From positions 62,001 to 126,000 of the forward strand of contig JBMORL010000048.1 of assembly GCA_049322335.1 (NCBI GenBank): a stretch of DNA of 64,000 nt. Direction: 5' to 3'. Below are positions 15,874 to 23,125 of the stretch, piece by piece. Numbering within the stretch: the first letter of the stretch is position 1; the number at the start of each line of letters is the position of its first letter. The notes under the pieces are model-generated. The model was not told the origin of the DNA. It was given only the letters and a program-made list of their open reading frames with translations, and searched no databases. Source of the DNA: JBMORL01 sp049322335. GTDB taxonomy: Bacteria; Bacteroidota; Bacteroidia; Flavobacteriales_D; UBA2798. Position numbers and translations under genes: made by a program.

Positions 15874-16704
15874 ATGTCAACTGTAACTATTTCCGCATCT
15901 GATGTGAACAAACTGCGCCAGCAAACCGGTGCGGGGATGATGGATTGCAAAAAAGCCCTTATCGAAGCCAACGGAGATTTTGAAGCCGCTGTGGATATTC
16001 TCCGCAAAAAAGGACAAAAAGTGGCCGCCAACCGTGCCGACCGTGCTGCTGCCGAAGGATGTGTATTGGCAAAAGTAAGTGCCGATAAAAAATTCGCTGT
16101 TGTACTTTCATTAAACTGCGAAACCGATTTCGTTGCCAAAAACGAAGGATTCGTTGCCATGGCACAGGGATTTTTAGATATCGCTGTAGAGAAAAAAATT
16201 AAATCGAACGAAGATTTGCAAAAGGAGTCGTATAACGGACTTGCCATTAGTGAAAAGCTGATAGAGCAAACCGGTGTGATTGGCGAGAAACTGGAGATCG
16301 GTGCTTTTGAATGCCTCGAGGGAGATTTCATTGGTTCCTATATCCATGCCGGAAACCGTTTGGCTACTATCGTTGCATTCAACAAAGCCACTACCGATGA
16401 CACCGGCAAACAGGTAGCTATGCAGATTGCCGCCATGTCGCCCATTGCTGTGGATGAAAAATCTGTTCCACAGGATGTGATTGCCCGTGAGATCGAGATC
16501 GGCAAAGAACTCGCCATCCAGGAAGGCAAACCCGCTGAAATGGCCGAAAAAATCGCCATGGGACGCCTCAATAAATTTTACAAGGAAGCCACCCTGCTCA
16601 ACCAGGAATTTATCCGCGACCAGAAAATGACTGTAAAACAATTTCTCGCCAGCGTTGATAAAGACCTTACAGCATCCGCTTTCAAAAGAGTTTCATTAAG
16701 CTAA
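15874..16704 (+). CDS. tsf: Elongation factor Ts
   Basis: EF-Ts is the guanine nucleotide exchange factor that regenerates EF-Tu-GTP. The 276 residues show the N-terminal UBA-like signature VNKLRQQTGAGMMDCKKALIEANGD and the first core subdomain with LNCETDFVAKNEGF, where the TDFV residues insert into EF-Tu. The second core region has HAGNRLATIVAFN and HxxAMSP-like IAAMSPIAV. Residues run to VSLS at the end. It lies 23 bases after rpsB and is followed by a strong terminator, so the ribosomal transcript mostly stops here. Confidence 0.98.
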   Translation: MSTVTISASDVNKLRQQTGAGMMDCKKALIEANGDFEAAVDILRKKGQKVAANRADRAAAEGCVLAKVSADKKFAVVLSLNCETDFVAKNEGFVAMAQGFLDIAVEKKIKSNEDLQKESYNGLAISEKLIEQTGVIGEKLEIGAFECLEGDFIGSYIHAGNRLATIVAFNKATTDDTGKQVAMQIAAMSPIAVDEKSVPQDVIAREIEIGKELAIQEGKPAEMAEKIAMGRLNKFYKEATLLNQEFIRDQKMTVKQFLASVDKDLTASAFKRVSLS

Positions 16705-16710
16705 ACCACA

Positions 16711-16743
16711 AAAAAGAGAGAAGTTAACTTCTCTCTTTTTTTT
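16711..16743 (+). terminator. Intrinsic terminator after tsf
   Basis: A near-perfect palindrome (AAGAGAGAAG, TTAA, CTTCTCTCTT) runs straight into nine T. It is one of the strongest terminators in the window. Confidence 0.93.
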
Positions 16744-16748
16744 ATACC

Positions 16749-16756
16749 TACATTTA
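16749..16756 (+). promoter_or_regulatory. Candidate -7 element of pyrH
   Basis: TACATTTA differs from TAnnTTTG only in the last base. It sits four bases before the pyrH ATG, so any transcript from it would be leaderless or nearly so. The strong terminator just upstream means pyrH needs either its own promoter or read-through. Confidence 0.35.
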
Positions 16757-16760
16757 CACT

Positions 16761-17468
16761 ATGCGCTACAAACGAATACTTTTAAAACTCAGCGGTGAGT
16801 CGCTGATGGGTGAAAAACAATTCGGCATCGACAACAACCGTCTTGCACAATATTCAAAAGAAATAAAAGAACTGCATGACGCAGGAGTGCAGGTAGCAAT
16901 AGTAATCGGTGGAGGAAACATTTTCCGCGGTGTACAGGCCGAACAGGGAGGGATGGACCGCACCCACGGTGATTATATGGGAATGCTGGCCACCATGATC
17001 AACAGCATGGCATTACAAGCAGCCCTCGAACAGTTAGGTGTGAGCACACGCCTGCAATCCGCCATAAAAATGGAGCAAATCGCTGAGCCGTTTATCCGCA
17101 GAAGGGCTATCCGCCACCTCGAAAAAGGACGCGTAGTAATTTTTGGTGCCGGAACAGGAAACCCGTTTTTTACTACCGATACAGCCGCCAGTTTGCGTGC
17201 CGTTGAAATTGAAGCAGAAGTGATTCTGAAAGGCACCCGCGTAGACGGCATCTATACGGCCGACCCCGAAAAAGACCCGAAAGCCAAAAAATACGACCGG
17301 ATTTCGTTTACCGAAGTCTACGAAAAAGGACTGAATGTGATGGATATGACCGCTTTCACGCTGTGCAACGAGAATAAACTCCCCATCATTGTATTCGACA
17401 TGAATAAGCCCGGCAACCTTAAAAAAGTAGTAACCGGTGAACCACTGGGAACGTTGGTAGAATTCTGA
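16761..17468 (+). CDS. pyrH: UMP kinase
   Basis: This hexameric bacterial UMP kinase of the amino-acid-kinase fold makes UDP from UMP with ATP. The 235 residues carry the ATP-site start YKRILLKLSGESLMG, the glycine loop VAIVIGGGNIFRG, GMDRTHGDYMGMLATMINS, the GTGNPFFTTDTAASLRA segment typical of PyrH, and the LKGTRVDGIYTADP motif. It begins 56 bases after tsf, downstream of a strong terminator, and is followed 37 bases later by frr in the usual order. Confidence 0.98.
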   Translation: MRYKRILLKLSGESLMGEKQFGIDNNRLAQYSKEIKELHDAGVQVAIVIGGGNIFRGVQAEQGGMDRTHGDYMGMLATMINSMALQAALEQLGVSTRLQSAIKMEQIAEPFIRRRAIRHLEKGRVVIFGAGTGNPFFTTDTAASLRAVEIEAEVILKGTRVDGIYTADPEKDPKAKKYDRISFTEVYEKGLNVMDMTAFTLCNENKLPIIVFDMNKPGNLKKVVTGEPLGTLVEF

Positions 17469-17505
17469 TTTATTTTTACTTTTAATCCGAATAAAATTTT
17501 CAGCT

Positions 17506-18069
17506 ATGAGCGAAGATGTAAAAATGGTTTTGGACGAAACCAAATCAACCATGCAAACTGCAATTGGGCACCTTGATACGGAATTATCAAAAGTGCGGGC
17601 GGGAAAAGCCAATCCTTCTATGCTCGAATCTATCATGGTGGATTATTATGGATCAATGATGCCTATCGGCCAGGTGAGTAATATCACCACCACCGATGCG
17701 CGTACCCTGAAAATACAACCCTGGGAAAAAGCAATGGTGCAACCTATTGCCGATTCCATTATGAATTCCAACCTCAGCCTCAATCCCCAAAACCTGGGCG
17801 ATCTGTTAATTATTACACTCCCTCCGCTTACGGAAGAAAGAAGAAAAGACCTGGTGAAGCGCGCCAAATCAGAAGGCGAACATGCCAAGGTAAGTATTCG
17901 CAATCACCGCAAAGAGGCTAATGACATGATCAAATCACTCGTAAAAGACGGACTGCCCGAAGACGAGGGCAAAGATGCTGAAGCAAAAATCCAGGAACTC
18001 ACCAATCAATTCATCGCCAAAGTAGAAGCCATCGTAGACGCCAAGGAAAAAGATATTATGACGGTTTAA
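17506..18069 (+). CDS. frr: Ribosome recycling factor
   Basis: With EF-G, this factor splits post-termination ribosomes. The 187 residues match the family: an N-terminal long helix (VLDETKSTMQTAIGHLDTELSKVRAGKANPSMLE), the hinge and small domain with QVSNITTTDARTLKIQPWEKAMV, then LPPLTEERRKDLVKRAKSEGEHAKVSIRNHR, and a final long helix rich in Lys and Glu. It ends the conserved translation block. The GxxExxY repeat cassette begins ten bases after its stop, so it may have landed in the frr downstream region. Confidence 0.98.
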   Translation: MSEDVKMVLDETKSTMQTAIGHLDTELSKVRAGKANPSMLESIMVDYYGSMMPIGQVSNITTTDARTLKIQPWEKAMVQPIADSIMNSNLSLNPQNLGDLLIITLPPLTEERRKDLVKRAKSEGEHAKVSIRNHRKEANDMIKSLVKDGLPEDEGKDAEAKIQELTNQFIAKVEAIVDAKEKDIMTV

Positions 18070-18079
18070 ATACAAAAAC

Positions 18080-18113
18080 CGCAAAGACGCAAAGGTTTCG
18101 CAAAGACGCAAAG
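18080..18113. repeat. Left boundary repeats of the GxxExxY cassette
   Basis: Two direct copies of CGCAAAGACGCAAAG (18080-18094 and 18099-18113) lie just before the GxxExxY gene. The first extends on its left to AACCGCAAAG, which reappears in reverse complement on the far side of the gene. Confidence 0.8.
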
Positions 18114-18133
18114 AATTCACTTAAGAAATTTGA

Positions 18134-18511
18134 ATGACAGAAAACGAAATTGCTAATAAAGTAATCGGAATTGCTATTGATGTACACCGCTCATTAGGTC
18201 CGGGATTGCTGGAAAGCGCCTATAAAGAATGTTTATTTTATAAACTCAGGAAAGAAAACCTGAAAGTTGAAAAGGAAAAATCCATGCCACTTGTTTTCGA
18301 AGAAGTGAAGCTGGAATGCGGATACCGGATAGATCTTTTGATAGAAAACCAGCTTGTAATTGAAATCAAAAGTGTAGATGCGTTGAATGATGTTCATCTT
18401 GCACAAACACTCACCTATTTAAAACTTGGCAACTACAAATTAGGATTATTGATCAACTTTAACTCCTTCCCTCTAAAAAACGGAATACGAAGAGTTGTAA
18501 ATCACCTTTGA
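18134..18511 (+). CDS. GxxExxY family protein
   Basis: This 125-residue soluble protein matches the GxxExxY family: a start TENEIANKVIGIAIDVHRSLGPGLLESAYKE, with the name-giving GLLESAY (residues 24-30). A PD-(D/E)xK-like core follows: YRIDLLIENQLVIEIKSVDAL (Asp near 60, Glu-x-Lys near 72-74), then HLAQTLTYLKLGNYKLGLLINF. The Asp..Glu-x-Lys arrangement suggests a nuclease-like fold, but no activity is established for the family. The gene is bracketed by direct repeats on the left and inverted copies on the right. Family assignment is secure; function is unknown. Confidence 0.9.
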   Translation: MTENEIANKVIGIAIDVHRSLGPGLLESAYKECLFYKLRKENLKVEKEKSMPLVFEEVKLECGYRIDLLIENQLVIEIKSVDALNDVHLAQTLTYLKLGNYKLGLLINFNSFPLKNGIRRVVNHL

Positions 18512-18532
18512 TTCCCTGTATTTTCTTCACCC

Positions 18533-18622
18533 CTTTGCGGTTACGCATTTCTTACGTAAAATATTCTTCTTATATTTTCTTTGCGCCCTTTGCGCGCATT
18601 TCTCTCTGCGCCTTTGCGGTTA
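18533..18622. repeat. Right boundary repeats of the GxxExxY cassette
   Basis: CTTTGCGGTT (18533-18542), a CTTTGCGCCCTTTGCGCGC cluster (18580-18597) and CTCTGCGCCTTTGCGGTT (about 18605-18622). These are reverse complements of the CGCAAAG words to the left of the gene. Coding sequence of the next (minus-strand) gene begins right after. Confidence 0.75.
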
Positions 18623-18629
18623 TGAATTT

Positions 18630-19295
18630 CTACTCCTTGACAATTTTAACACGTTTTGTCATTCCTTTTTTGTCGGTGATCTCCACGAGATAAATGGCCG
18701 GAGGAAGAGTGGATAACGGGATTACAGAAGAATTTCGCACATCTATTACCTGCCTTCCCGAGAGGTCAAAAATCCTTACCTGTTCAATGCCATTTTCGGC
18801 TACTATCTGCAGGTTTTCCTTTGCCGGGTTGGGGTAGGTTTTTACATTTAAACTCCCTGACTCTTCGGCAATTCCGTTGAAATAGATGACAAAAATATCA
18901 AAGGTCAGCGAATCCACTGCAGGCGAGCTTCCGCTTACGGGCCAGATGACCACGGTATTATTGCCTTCTTTAAAATAGGTGGTGTCGATGGTATGCGAAA
19001 CCAGTTGCGTATCTGTTGCACCCACCACGATCTGGGTGGTTCCCACATTATGAATATAAGCTGTGGTGGGAATAAAACTCCCGGAATCCAAAACCCCTAT
19101 ATAAATATCATAGGTGTCGGAAAAAACAACATTTCCTGTATTTTGTACACTTACCAGGTAGGTAACACTCGATTCTGCAATAACGGTATCGGATAGTCCG
19201 GGGGTTCCGGGCAATACGGTAAGTTGTGGTTGGGCTATCAGCTTTATTCCCGCCAACAGCAGCACTATTGAAATCATAAGTCGTCTCATACCCAT
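18630..19295 (-). CDS. Type IX-secreted protein with CARDB-like domain
   Basis: This is a 221-residue exported protein. It has a signal peptide (MRRLMISIVLLLAGIKLIAQ, cleaved after about residue 22), one immunoglobulin-like domain of about 110 residues resembling CARDB (ESSVTYLVSVQNTGNVVFSDTY), and a C-terminal Por sorting domain (VKTYPNPAKENLQIV to KRVKIVKE). Initiation could be at 19295 or two codons later at 19289. It is small for a type IX cargo and has no enzymatic domain, so an adhesive or structural surface role is likely. It converges on the GxxExxY cassette. Confidence 0.88.
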   Translation of the reverse strand: MGMRRLMISIVLLLAGIKLIAQPQLTVLPGTPGLSDTVIAESSVTYLVSVQNTGNVVFSDTYDIYIGVLDSGSFIPTTAYIHNVGTTQIVVGATDTQLVSHTIDTTYFKEGNNTVVIWPVSGSSPAVDSLTFDIFVIYFNGIAEESGSLNVKTYPNPAKENLQIVAENGIEQVRIFDLSGRQVIDVRNSSVIPLSTLPPAIYLVEITDKKGMTKRVKIVKE

Positions 19296-19339
19296 TTATT
19301 TTGATACAATATTACGGCATTCCTTCGGCAAAGTTTACC

Positions 19340-19347
19340 TAAATTTG
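19340..19347 (+). promoter_or_regulatory. -7 promoter element for the 491-residue helical protein
   Basis: TAAATTTG is a perfect TAnnTTTG match, 24 bases before the ATG at 19372. No convincing TTTG is seen 19-20 bases further upstream. Confidence 0.5.
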
Positions 19348-19371
19348 TCATAATCTTACTTATTCAACTAT

Positions 19372-20847
19372 ATGGAATTTAACCTCAACCTGCTCATTCA
19401 AAGTCTCGGGAAAGAAGAACAGCGACACTTTAAACTCTCCTCCAACAAATACGGAGCTTTGGCCGGTGAACGAAAAGACATAGAGCTGTTTGATTATATA
19501 CGTACATCCGGTGACCGTTATGATGAAGATAAAGCATTCAGGATGCTGTATAAAAATGAAAAAAATAAAAACAGTTTTTATCGCCTGCGCAACCGTCTTT
19601 TTTCCGAGATCAACAAAAGTTTGCTGATGTTACATTATGATGAAAGCGACCTGAATATTATTCTTCATTTTATTATCCTTTCAAGATTATTTCAGCAGAA
19701 AAGAAATTTTAAACTGGCTTATCATTTTTTAAAAAAAGCTGAAAAAAAAGCGATCGGTGCCCAAACCAATGAATTGCTCGACCTCATTTACAGCGAATGC
19801 ATCCGCCTTTCCAACGAATCGCTGGAAATTAATCCTGAAGAATATATTGAGAAACGAAAAGAAAACCGAAACGTATTATTAAGGCTTCAGCAGATTGATG
19901 ACATCCTTTCTGTTTTGATCTACAGGATAAAAGTCTCCCAAAACTTTTCGGCAGGGAATATTGAAGTCCTGACACTGCTTAACAACACCATCAAACAATA
20001 CTCTGATGAAAAAGATATCCAGGAAAGTCCCGCTTTTCGTATGCGTGTGTATCATGCCTTGAGCCGTATTCTTTTGCAGCAGCACGATTACAAATCTCTG
20101 GAAAAATACCTGGTGAAAACCTTTACCGATTTTTCACGTGAAAAATTGTTTAACCGCAACAATCACGACACCAAAACACAGATGCTGACTTACATCGCCA
20201 ACTCACTTTTTAAAAACGGAAAGTTTGCACAATCGCTGGAATACGCAGAAAAATTACATGATGCCATCAACGATTTCGGGGGAATGGTGCGTGATAAATA
20301 CATTTTCTACTACTATAACATTCTTGTAAATAATTATGGTGAAACGGATAAAAGAAAATGTGTGGATGTATTGCTGGAAGCGCAGCAAAATAATTCTATA
20401 AAGAAAAACAAATTCAATTTATCGTTCATTCACCTGCAGCTGGCCCTGCAGTATTTCGATCTTGCTGAATTCAAAAACGCCAACAAAAGCCTGGTTAAAA
20501 TTAAACTGGAAGAAAATTTTGAAATATTCGATGCCGCATTCCAGTTAAAAATACTGATTGTTGAATTGCTGGTGCGTTTTGAGCTGGAAGACACCGATTA
20601 TATAGAAACACAGGTGCCGAAAATAAAACGCAACTACAAAGAATTACTGAATAAAGAAGAGTATCACCGGCAGCAACTCATGCTCGACATATTATTTAAA
20701 CTCATCACCACTTCAAATCCATCAGCAGATAAACCACTGATGAAAAAAGCAGCACAATTGCTCGATGTGGAAGAGGATAAAGCCACCGCAGACAGCGACC
20801 TGTTGAATTATAACTGGTGGATAAGGAAACGGTTCGGGACAATGTAA
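19372..20847 (+). CDS. Hypothetical helical-repeat (TPR-like) protein
   Basis: This is a 491-residue cytoplasmic-looking protein without signal peptide or membrane span. It is almost entirely predicted helix. Pairs of amphipathic helices of 30-40 residues repeat along its length (for example FKLAYHFLKKAEKKA near 120, GKFAQSLEYAEKLHDAIND near 290, LSFIHLQLALQYFDLAEFKNANKSLVKI near 355), which suggests degenerate tetratricopeptide repeats. It is rich in Lys, Asn and Leu. It stands alone with its own -7 element. I recognise no named family. A protein-protein scaffold is the plausible general role. Confidence 0.85.
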   Translation: MEFNLNLLIQSLGKEEQRHFKLSSNKYGALAGERKDIELFDYIRTSGDRYDEDKAFRMLYKNEKNKNSFYRLRNRLFSEINKSLLMLHYDESDLNIILHFIILSRLFQQKRNFKLAYHFLKKAEKKAIGAQTNELLDLIYSECIRLSNESLEINPEEYIEKRKENRNVLLRLQQIDDILSVLIYRIKVSQNFSAGNIEVLTLLNNTIKQYSDEKDIQESPAFRMRVYHALSRILLQQHDYKSLEKYLVKTFTDFSREKLFNRNNHDTKTQMLTYIANSLFKNGKFAQSLEYAEKLHDAINDFGGMVRDKYIFYYYNILVNNYGETDKRKCVDVLLEAQQNNSIKKNKFNLSFIHLQLALQYFDLAEFKNANKSLVKIKLEENFEIFDAAFQLKILIVELLVRFELEDTDYIETQVPKIKRNYKELLNKEEYHRQQLMLDILFKLITTSNPSADKPLMKKAAQLLDVEEDKATADSDLLNYNWWIRKRFGTM

Positions 20848-20867
20848 AGATCACTTTAGCCTCCACA

Positions 20868-20998
20868 CTATGCAGATTGCCGCGGTCGAAGACTCCCTCG
20901 CAATGACGCGCGTATTGTTGTTCCAAAACAAGGCTCTGTGTGCTGTCATTGCGAGGCCTGGCTCTGCAGGGCGAAGCAATCCGGGCCTGCGGACGGGT
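20868..20998. repeat. Dispersed GCAATGA repeat, copy 3 (full length)
   Basis: The most complete copy. The left arm is GCAGATTGCCGCGG with CTCGCAATGACGCG, the right arm TGTCATTGCGAGGCCTGG with GCGAAGCAATCC. CTCGCAATGAC and GTCATTGCGAG are exact reverse complements. It occupies the first third of the 365-base spacer between the helical-repeat gene and the next secreted protein. From 20999 to about 21150 I see only AT-rich sequence. Confidence 0.75.
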
Positions 20999-21151
20999 TT
21001 TTATAAAAATAATATCCTTATTTTAATCTGAATTAGATGAAAAAACGCATACAATTCTGCACCTTAACAGGTAATTATAAGACAAATATTTTCATTCTTA
21101 TTTAATAATTTATATTTATTTTGAACAGGTAAGAATATGGTAAAATTGACT

Positions 21152-21181
21152 ATTGGGAACCGATAATCCGGAAGATATTTG
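21152..21181 (+). promoter_or_regulatory. Weak promoter candidate for the PKD secreted-protein gene
   Basis: ATTG at 21152-21155, 18 bases, then GATATTTG at 21174-21181. The -7 element deviates from TAnnTTTG at one base. It lies 31 bases before the ATG at 21213. Confidence 0.35.
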
Positions 21182-21212
21182 TACCGAACAAAAATTATAA
21201 ACTATAAAAAAC

Positions 21213-22394
21213 ATGAAACGCTTAATTCTACCCTTCGTTGCGCTGGTGATGTCTACCTCGCTGTTTGCGCAAAACTTTACGGTTACCGGAACGGTTACCG
21301 AAACCGGCTCGGGAAATCCTGTAGCCAATCACGCAGTTTACATTTCGGCTGATTCAACTGTATTCAACTACTGGAATGTGGTGTATACAGATGTAAACGG
21401 AAATTATTCGGATGTTATTCCCAATGGAGCACAGACGGGGCCCAACATCGATTTTTACATTTCAACTGATGAATGTAATTTTATGTGGCAATCATTTACT
21501 GTTTCCAATCAGCAGGGAACTGTACAAAGCGCTACAGTAGATTTCCAGATCTGTGTAAACGGACAAGGCGGGGGCGGATGTAACGCTACGTTTGGCTACA
21601 TTGATTCTGCCGGAACAGGTTCCATTTATTTCTGGCCGGTAACTACTTCAGGTTATGACTACGCCTGGGATTTTGGTGACGGAAACACTTCCACACAAAT
21701 GTACCCCGTTCACACCTATGCAGCGCAGGGAATTTATACCGTATGTTTGACGCTCATCGACCAATCTACCGGAAATCCCGTTTGCACTTATTGTTTGAAC
21801 GTTAGCGCCATGTACAACTGCGATGCTACTTTCAGCTGGTACCAGGATTCTACCAACAACGCCATTTGGCTCATCAACAACTCATGGAATCAATCGGCCT
21901 TCTACAGCTGGGATTTTGGTGACGGAAACACAGCAACAGGAATGTATCCCACCCACGTATATGCCAACACCGGTAGTTACCTCGTGTGCTTAACCGTTGC
22001 TGATAATTTCATGGGCTGTACCGATACGTATTGCGATACCATCACTTATGTATTGTTCCAGGGCGAGCAAAACAGAAGCGGGTTTACGCTCAACGTAGTT
22101 GCACCGGGCGGAACGCCATCAGGTGTGGAAGAAATACAAACCATCAGTGAAATGAATGTGTATCCCAATCCTGTAAACGAAGTGCTGAACATCGAATTTG
22201 AAAGTGCAAAAGCCGCTACCATCACTTACGAAATTGCTGACATGCTAGGAAAAGTGGTAACCACACAAAACGTAAATGTAACAGCCGGAATGAACCGCAT
22301 CAACCTCAGCGCTGCTTCTTTTGACAATGGTTTCTATACGGTAACTCTTATCGAAAACAACCACCGTACTACTGTAAAACTAATTAAACAATAG
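21213..22394 (+). CDS. Type IX-secreted protein with two PKD domains
   Basis: This is a 393-residue surface or extracellular protein. It has a signal peptide (MKRLILPFVALVMSTSLFAQ) and an N-terminal beta-sandwich (about 22-120) resembling carboxypeptidase-regulatory-like domains (TVTETGSGNPVANHAVYISAD). Two PKD repeats follow, each with a near-identical WDFGDGNT motif (about 148 and 232) and conserved Cys pairs. The Por sorting domain runs from VYPNPVNEVLNIEFE to TTVKLIKQ. The repeats look like a recent duplication. No catalytic domain is visible, so adhesion or structure is the likely role. A strong terminator follows. Confidence 0.9.
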   Translation: MKRLILPFVALVMSTSLFAQNFTVTGTVTETGSGNPVANHAVYISADSTVFNYWNVVYTDVNGNYSDVIPNGAQTGPNIDFYISTDECNFMWQSFTVSNQQGTVQSATVDFQICVNGQGGGGCNATFGYIDSAGTGSIYFWPVTTSGYDYAWDFGDGNTSTQMYPVHTYAAQGIYTVCLTLIDQSTGNPVCTYCLNVSAMYNCDATFSWYQDSTNNAIWLINNSWNQSAFYSWDFGDGNTATGMYPTHVYANTGSYLVCLTVADNFMGCTDTYCDTITYVLFQGEQNRSGFTLNVVAPGGTPSGVEEIQTISEMNVYPNPVNEVLNIEFESAKAATITYEIADMLGKVVTTQNVNVTAGMNRINLSAASFDNGFYTVTLIENNHRTTVKLIKQ

Positions 22395-22430
22395 TTCTTT
22401 TCCCTTCCCGTTTTCAACATCTCGTTAATC

Positions 22431-22465
22431 AAAAACGTCCCGGAGTTTCCGGGACGTTTTTTTTT
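22431..22465 (+). terminator. Intrinsic terminator after the PKD protein gene
   Basis: ACGTCCCGG (22435-22443) pairs with CCGGGACGT (22449-22457) around a five-base loop and continues into eight T. Confidence 0.93.
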
Positions 22466-22466
22466 G

Positions 22467-22474
22467 TATATTTG
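22467..22474 (+). promoter_or_regulatory. -7 promoter element for the small lipoprotein gene
   Basis: TATATTTG is a perfect match, 28 bases before the ATG at 22503 and directly behind the preceding terminator. Confidence 0.5.
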
Positions 22475-22502
22475 ATCTGCTGATTCTGTAATAGCGTTAT
22501 TG

Positions 22503-22997
22503 ATGAAAATATTCGTATATATATTATTACCGGCCTTCTTTTTTACTTCCTGCCGGAAAAACTACGAAGATCACTCCGTTTCAAAAAGAAACGATTCTGC
22601 AATACTACATGCGCCATCCGACCGTGAAAAAGCCGGGCTAAAAGGTGAAGTGAAGGAAGTGCATGAACTGTTTTCATTTCCCGAAACAAGTCCTGACGGG
22701 TTCGTTCCCGGTAAAACGATCGGGGAAAACAGATTCATATATGACGAAACCGGAAAACTGATACATGCAGATTCTTCAGGAAGCAAAAACGTTTCTACGC
22801 ACTTTGCTGCATGGAATCACAAACACAATAACGCGTCAAATGCTGTTGGGCCGGTTCCGGGTGAGAAGCAAGAAAAGGAAAAAATCACTTACAAATATTC
22901 ATGGAAAGATCATAAAGGAAACTGGAGGAAAAAATATGAATACCGGGACGGGGCTTTGGTGATGATAATTACAAGAAAGATTACGTTTCATGAATAA
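22503..22997 (+). CDS. Hypothetical lipoprotein
   Basis: This is a 164-residue protein with a short lipoprotein signal (MKIFVYILLPAFFFTSC, lipidated Cys at about residue 17). A TTG one codon earlier could also initiate, but the ATG at 22503 is preferred. The mature part is very charged. It contains one stretch typical of YD/RHS-like or DUF-type beta repeats (NRFIYDETGKLIHADSSGS, then KITYKYSWKDHKGNWRKKYEY). No catalytic motif is seen. It has its own promoter element and no co-directional neighbour. Function unknown. Confidence 0.75.
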   Translation: MKIFVYILLPAFFFTSCRKNYEDHSVSKRNDSAILHAPSDREKAGLKGEVKEVHELFSFPETSPDGFVPGKTIGENRFIYDETGKLIHADSSGSKNVSTHFAAWNHKHNNASNAVGPVPGEKQEKEKITYKYSWKDHKGNWRKKYEYRDGALVMIITRKITFHE

Positions 22998-23125
22998 TTT
23001 TTTTTCAGTCCGTCAATTCCCGTTACCAATCTTGTTCAAACCAATTTTTCTCTCACCCGGATATTTTTCGGATATCTTCGAACCATTACGAACCAAACCT
23101 GCCAAAAAGTCCGCTTGTTACATTA

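Noticed and set aside
18080..18622. A CRISPR array in the CGCAAAG repeats.
   Set aside because: There are only two direct copies with a four-base gap and no regular spacers. The others are inverted.
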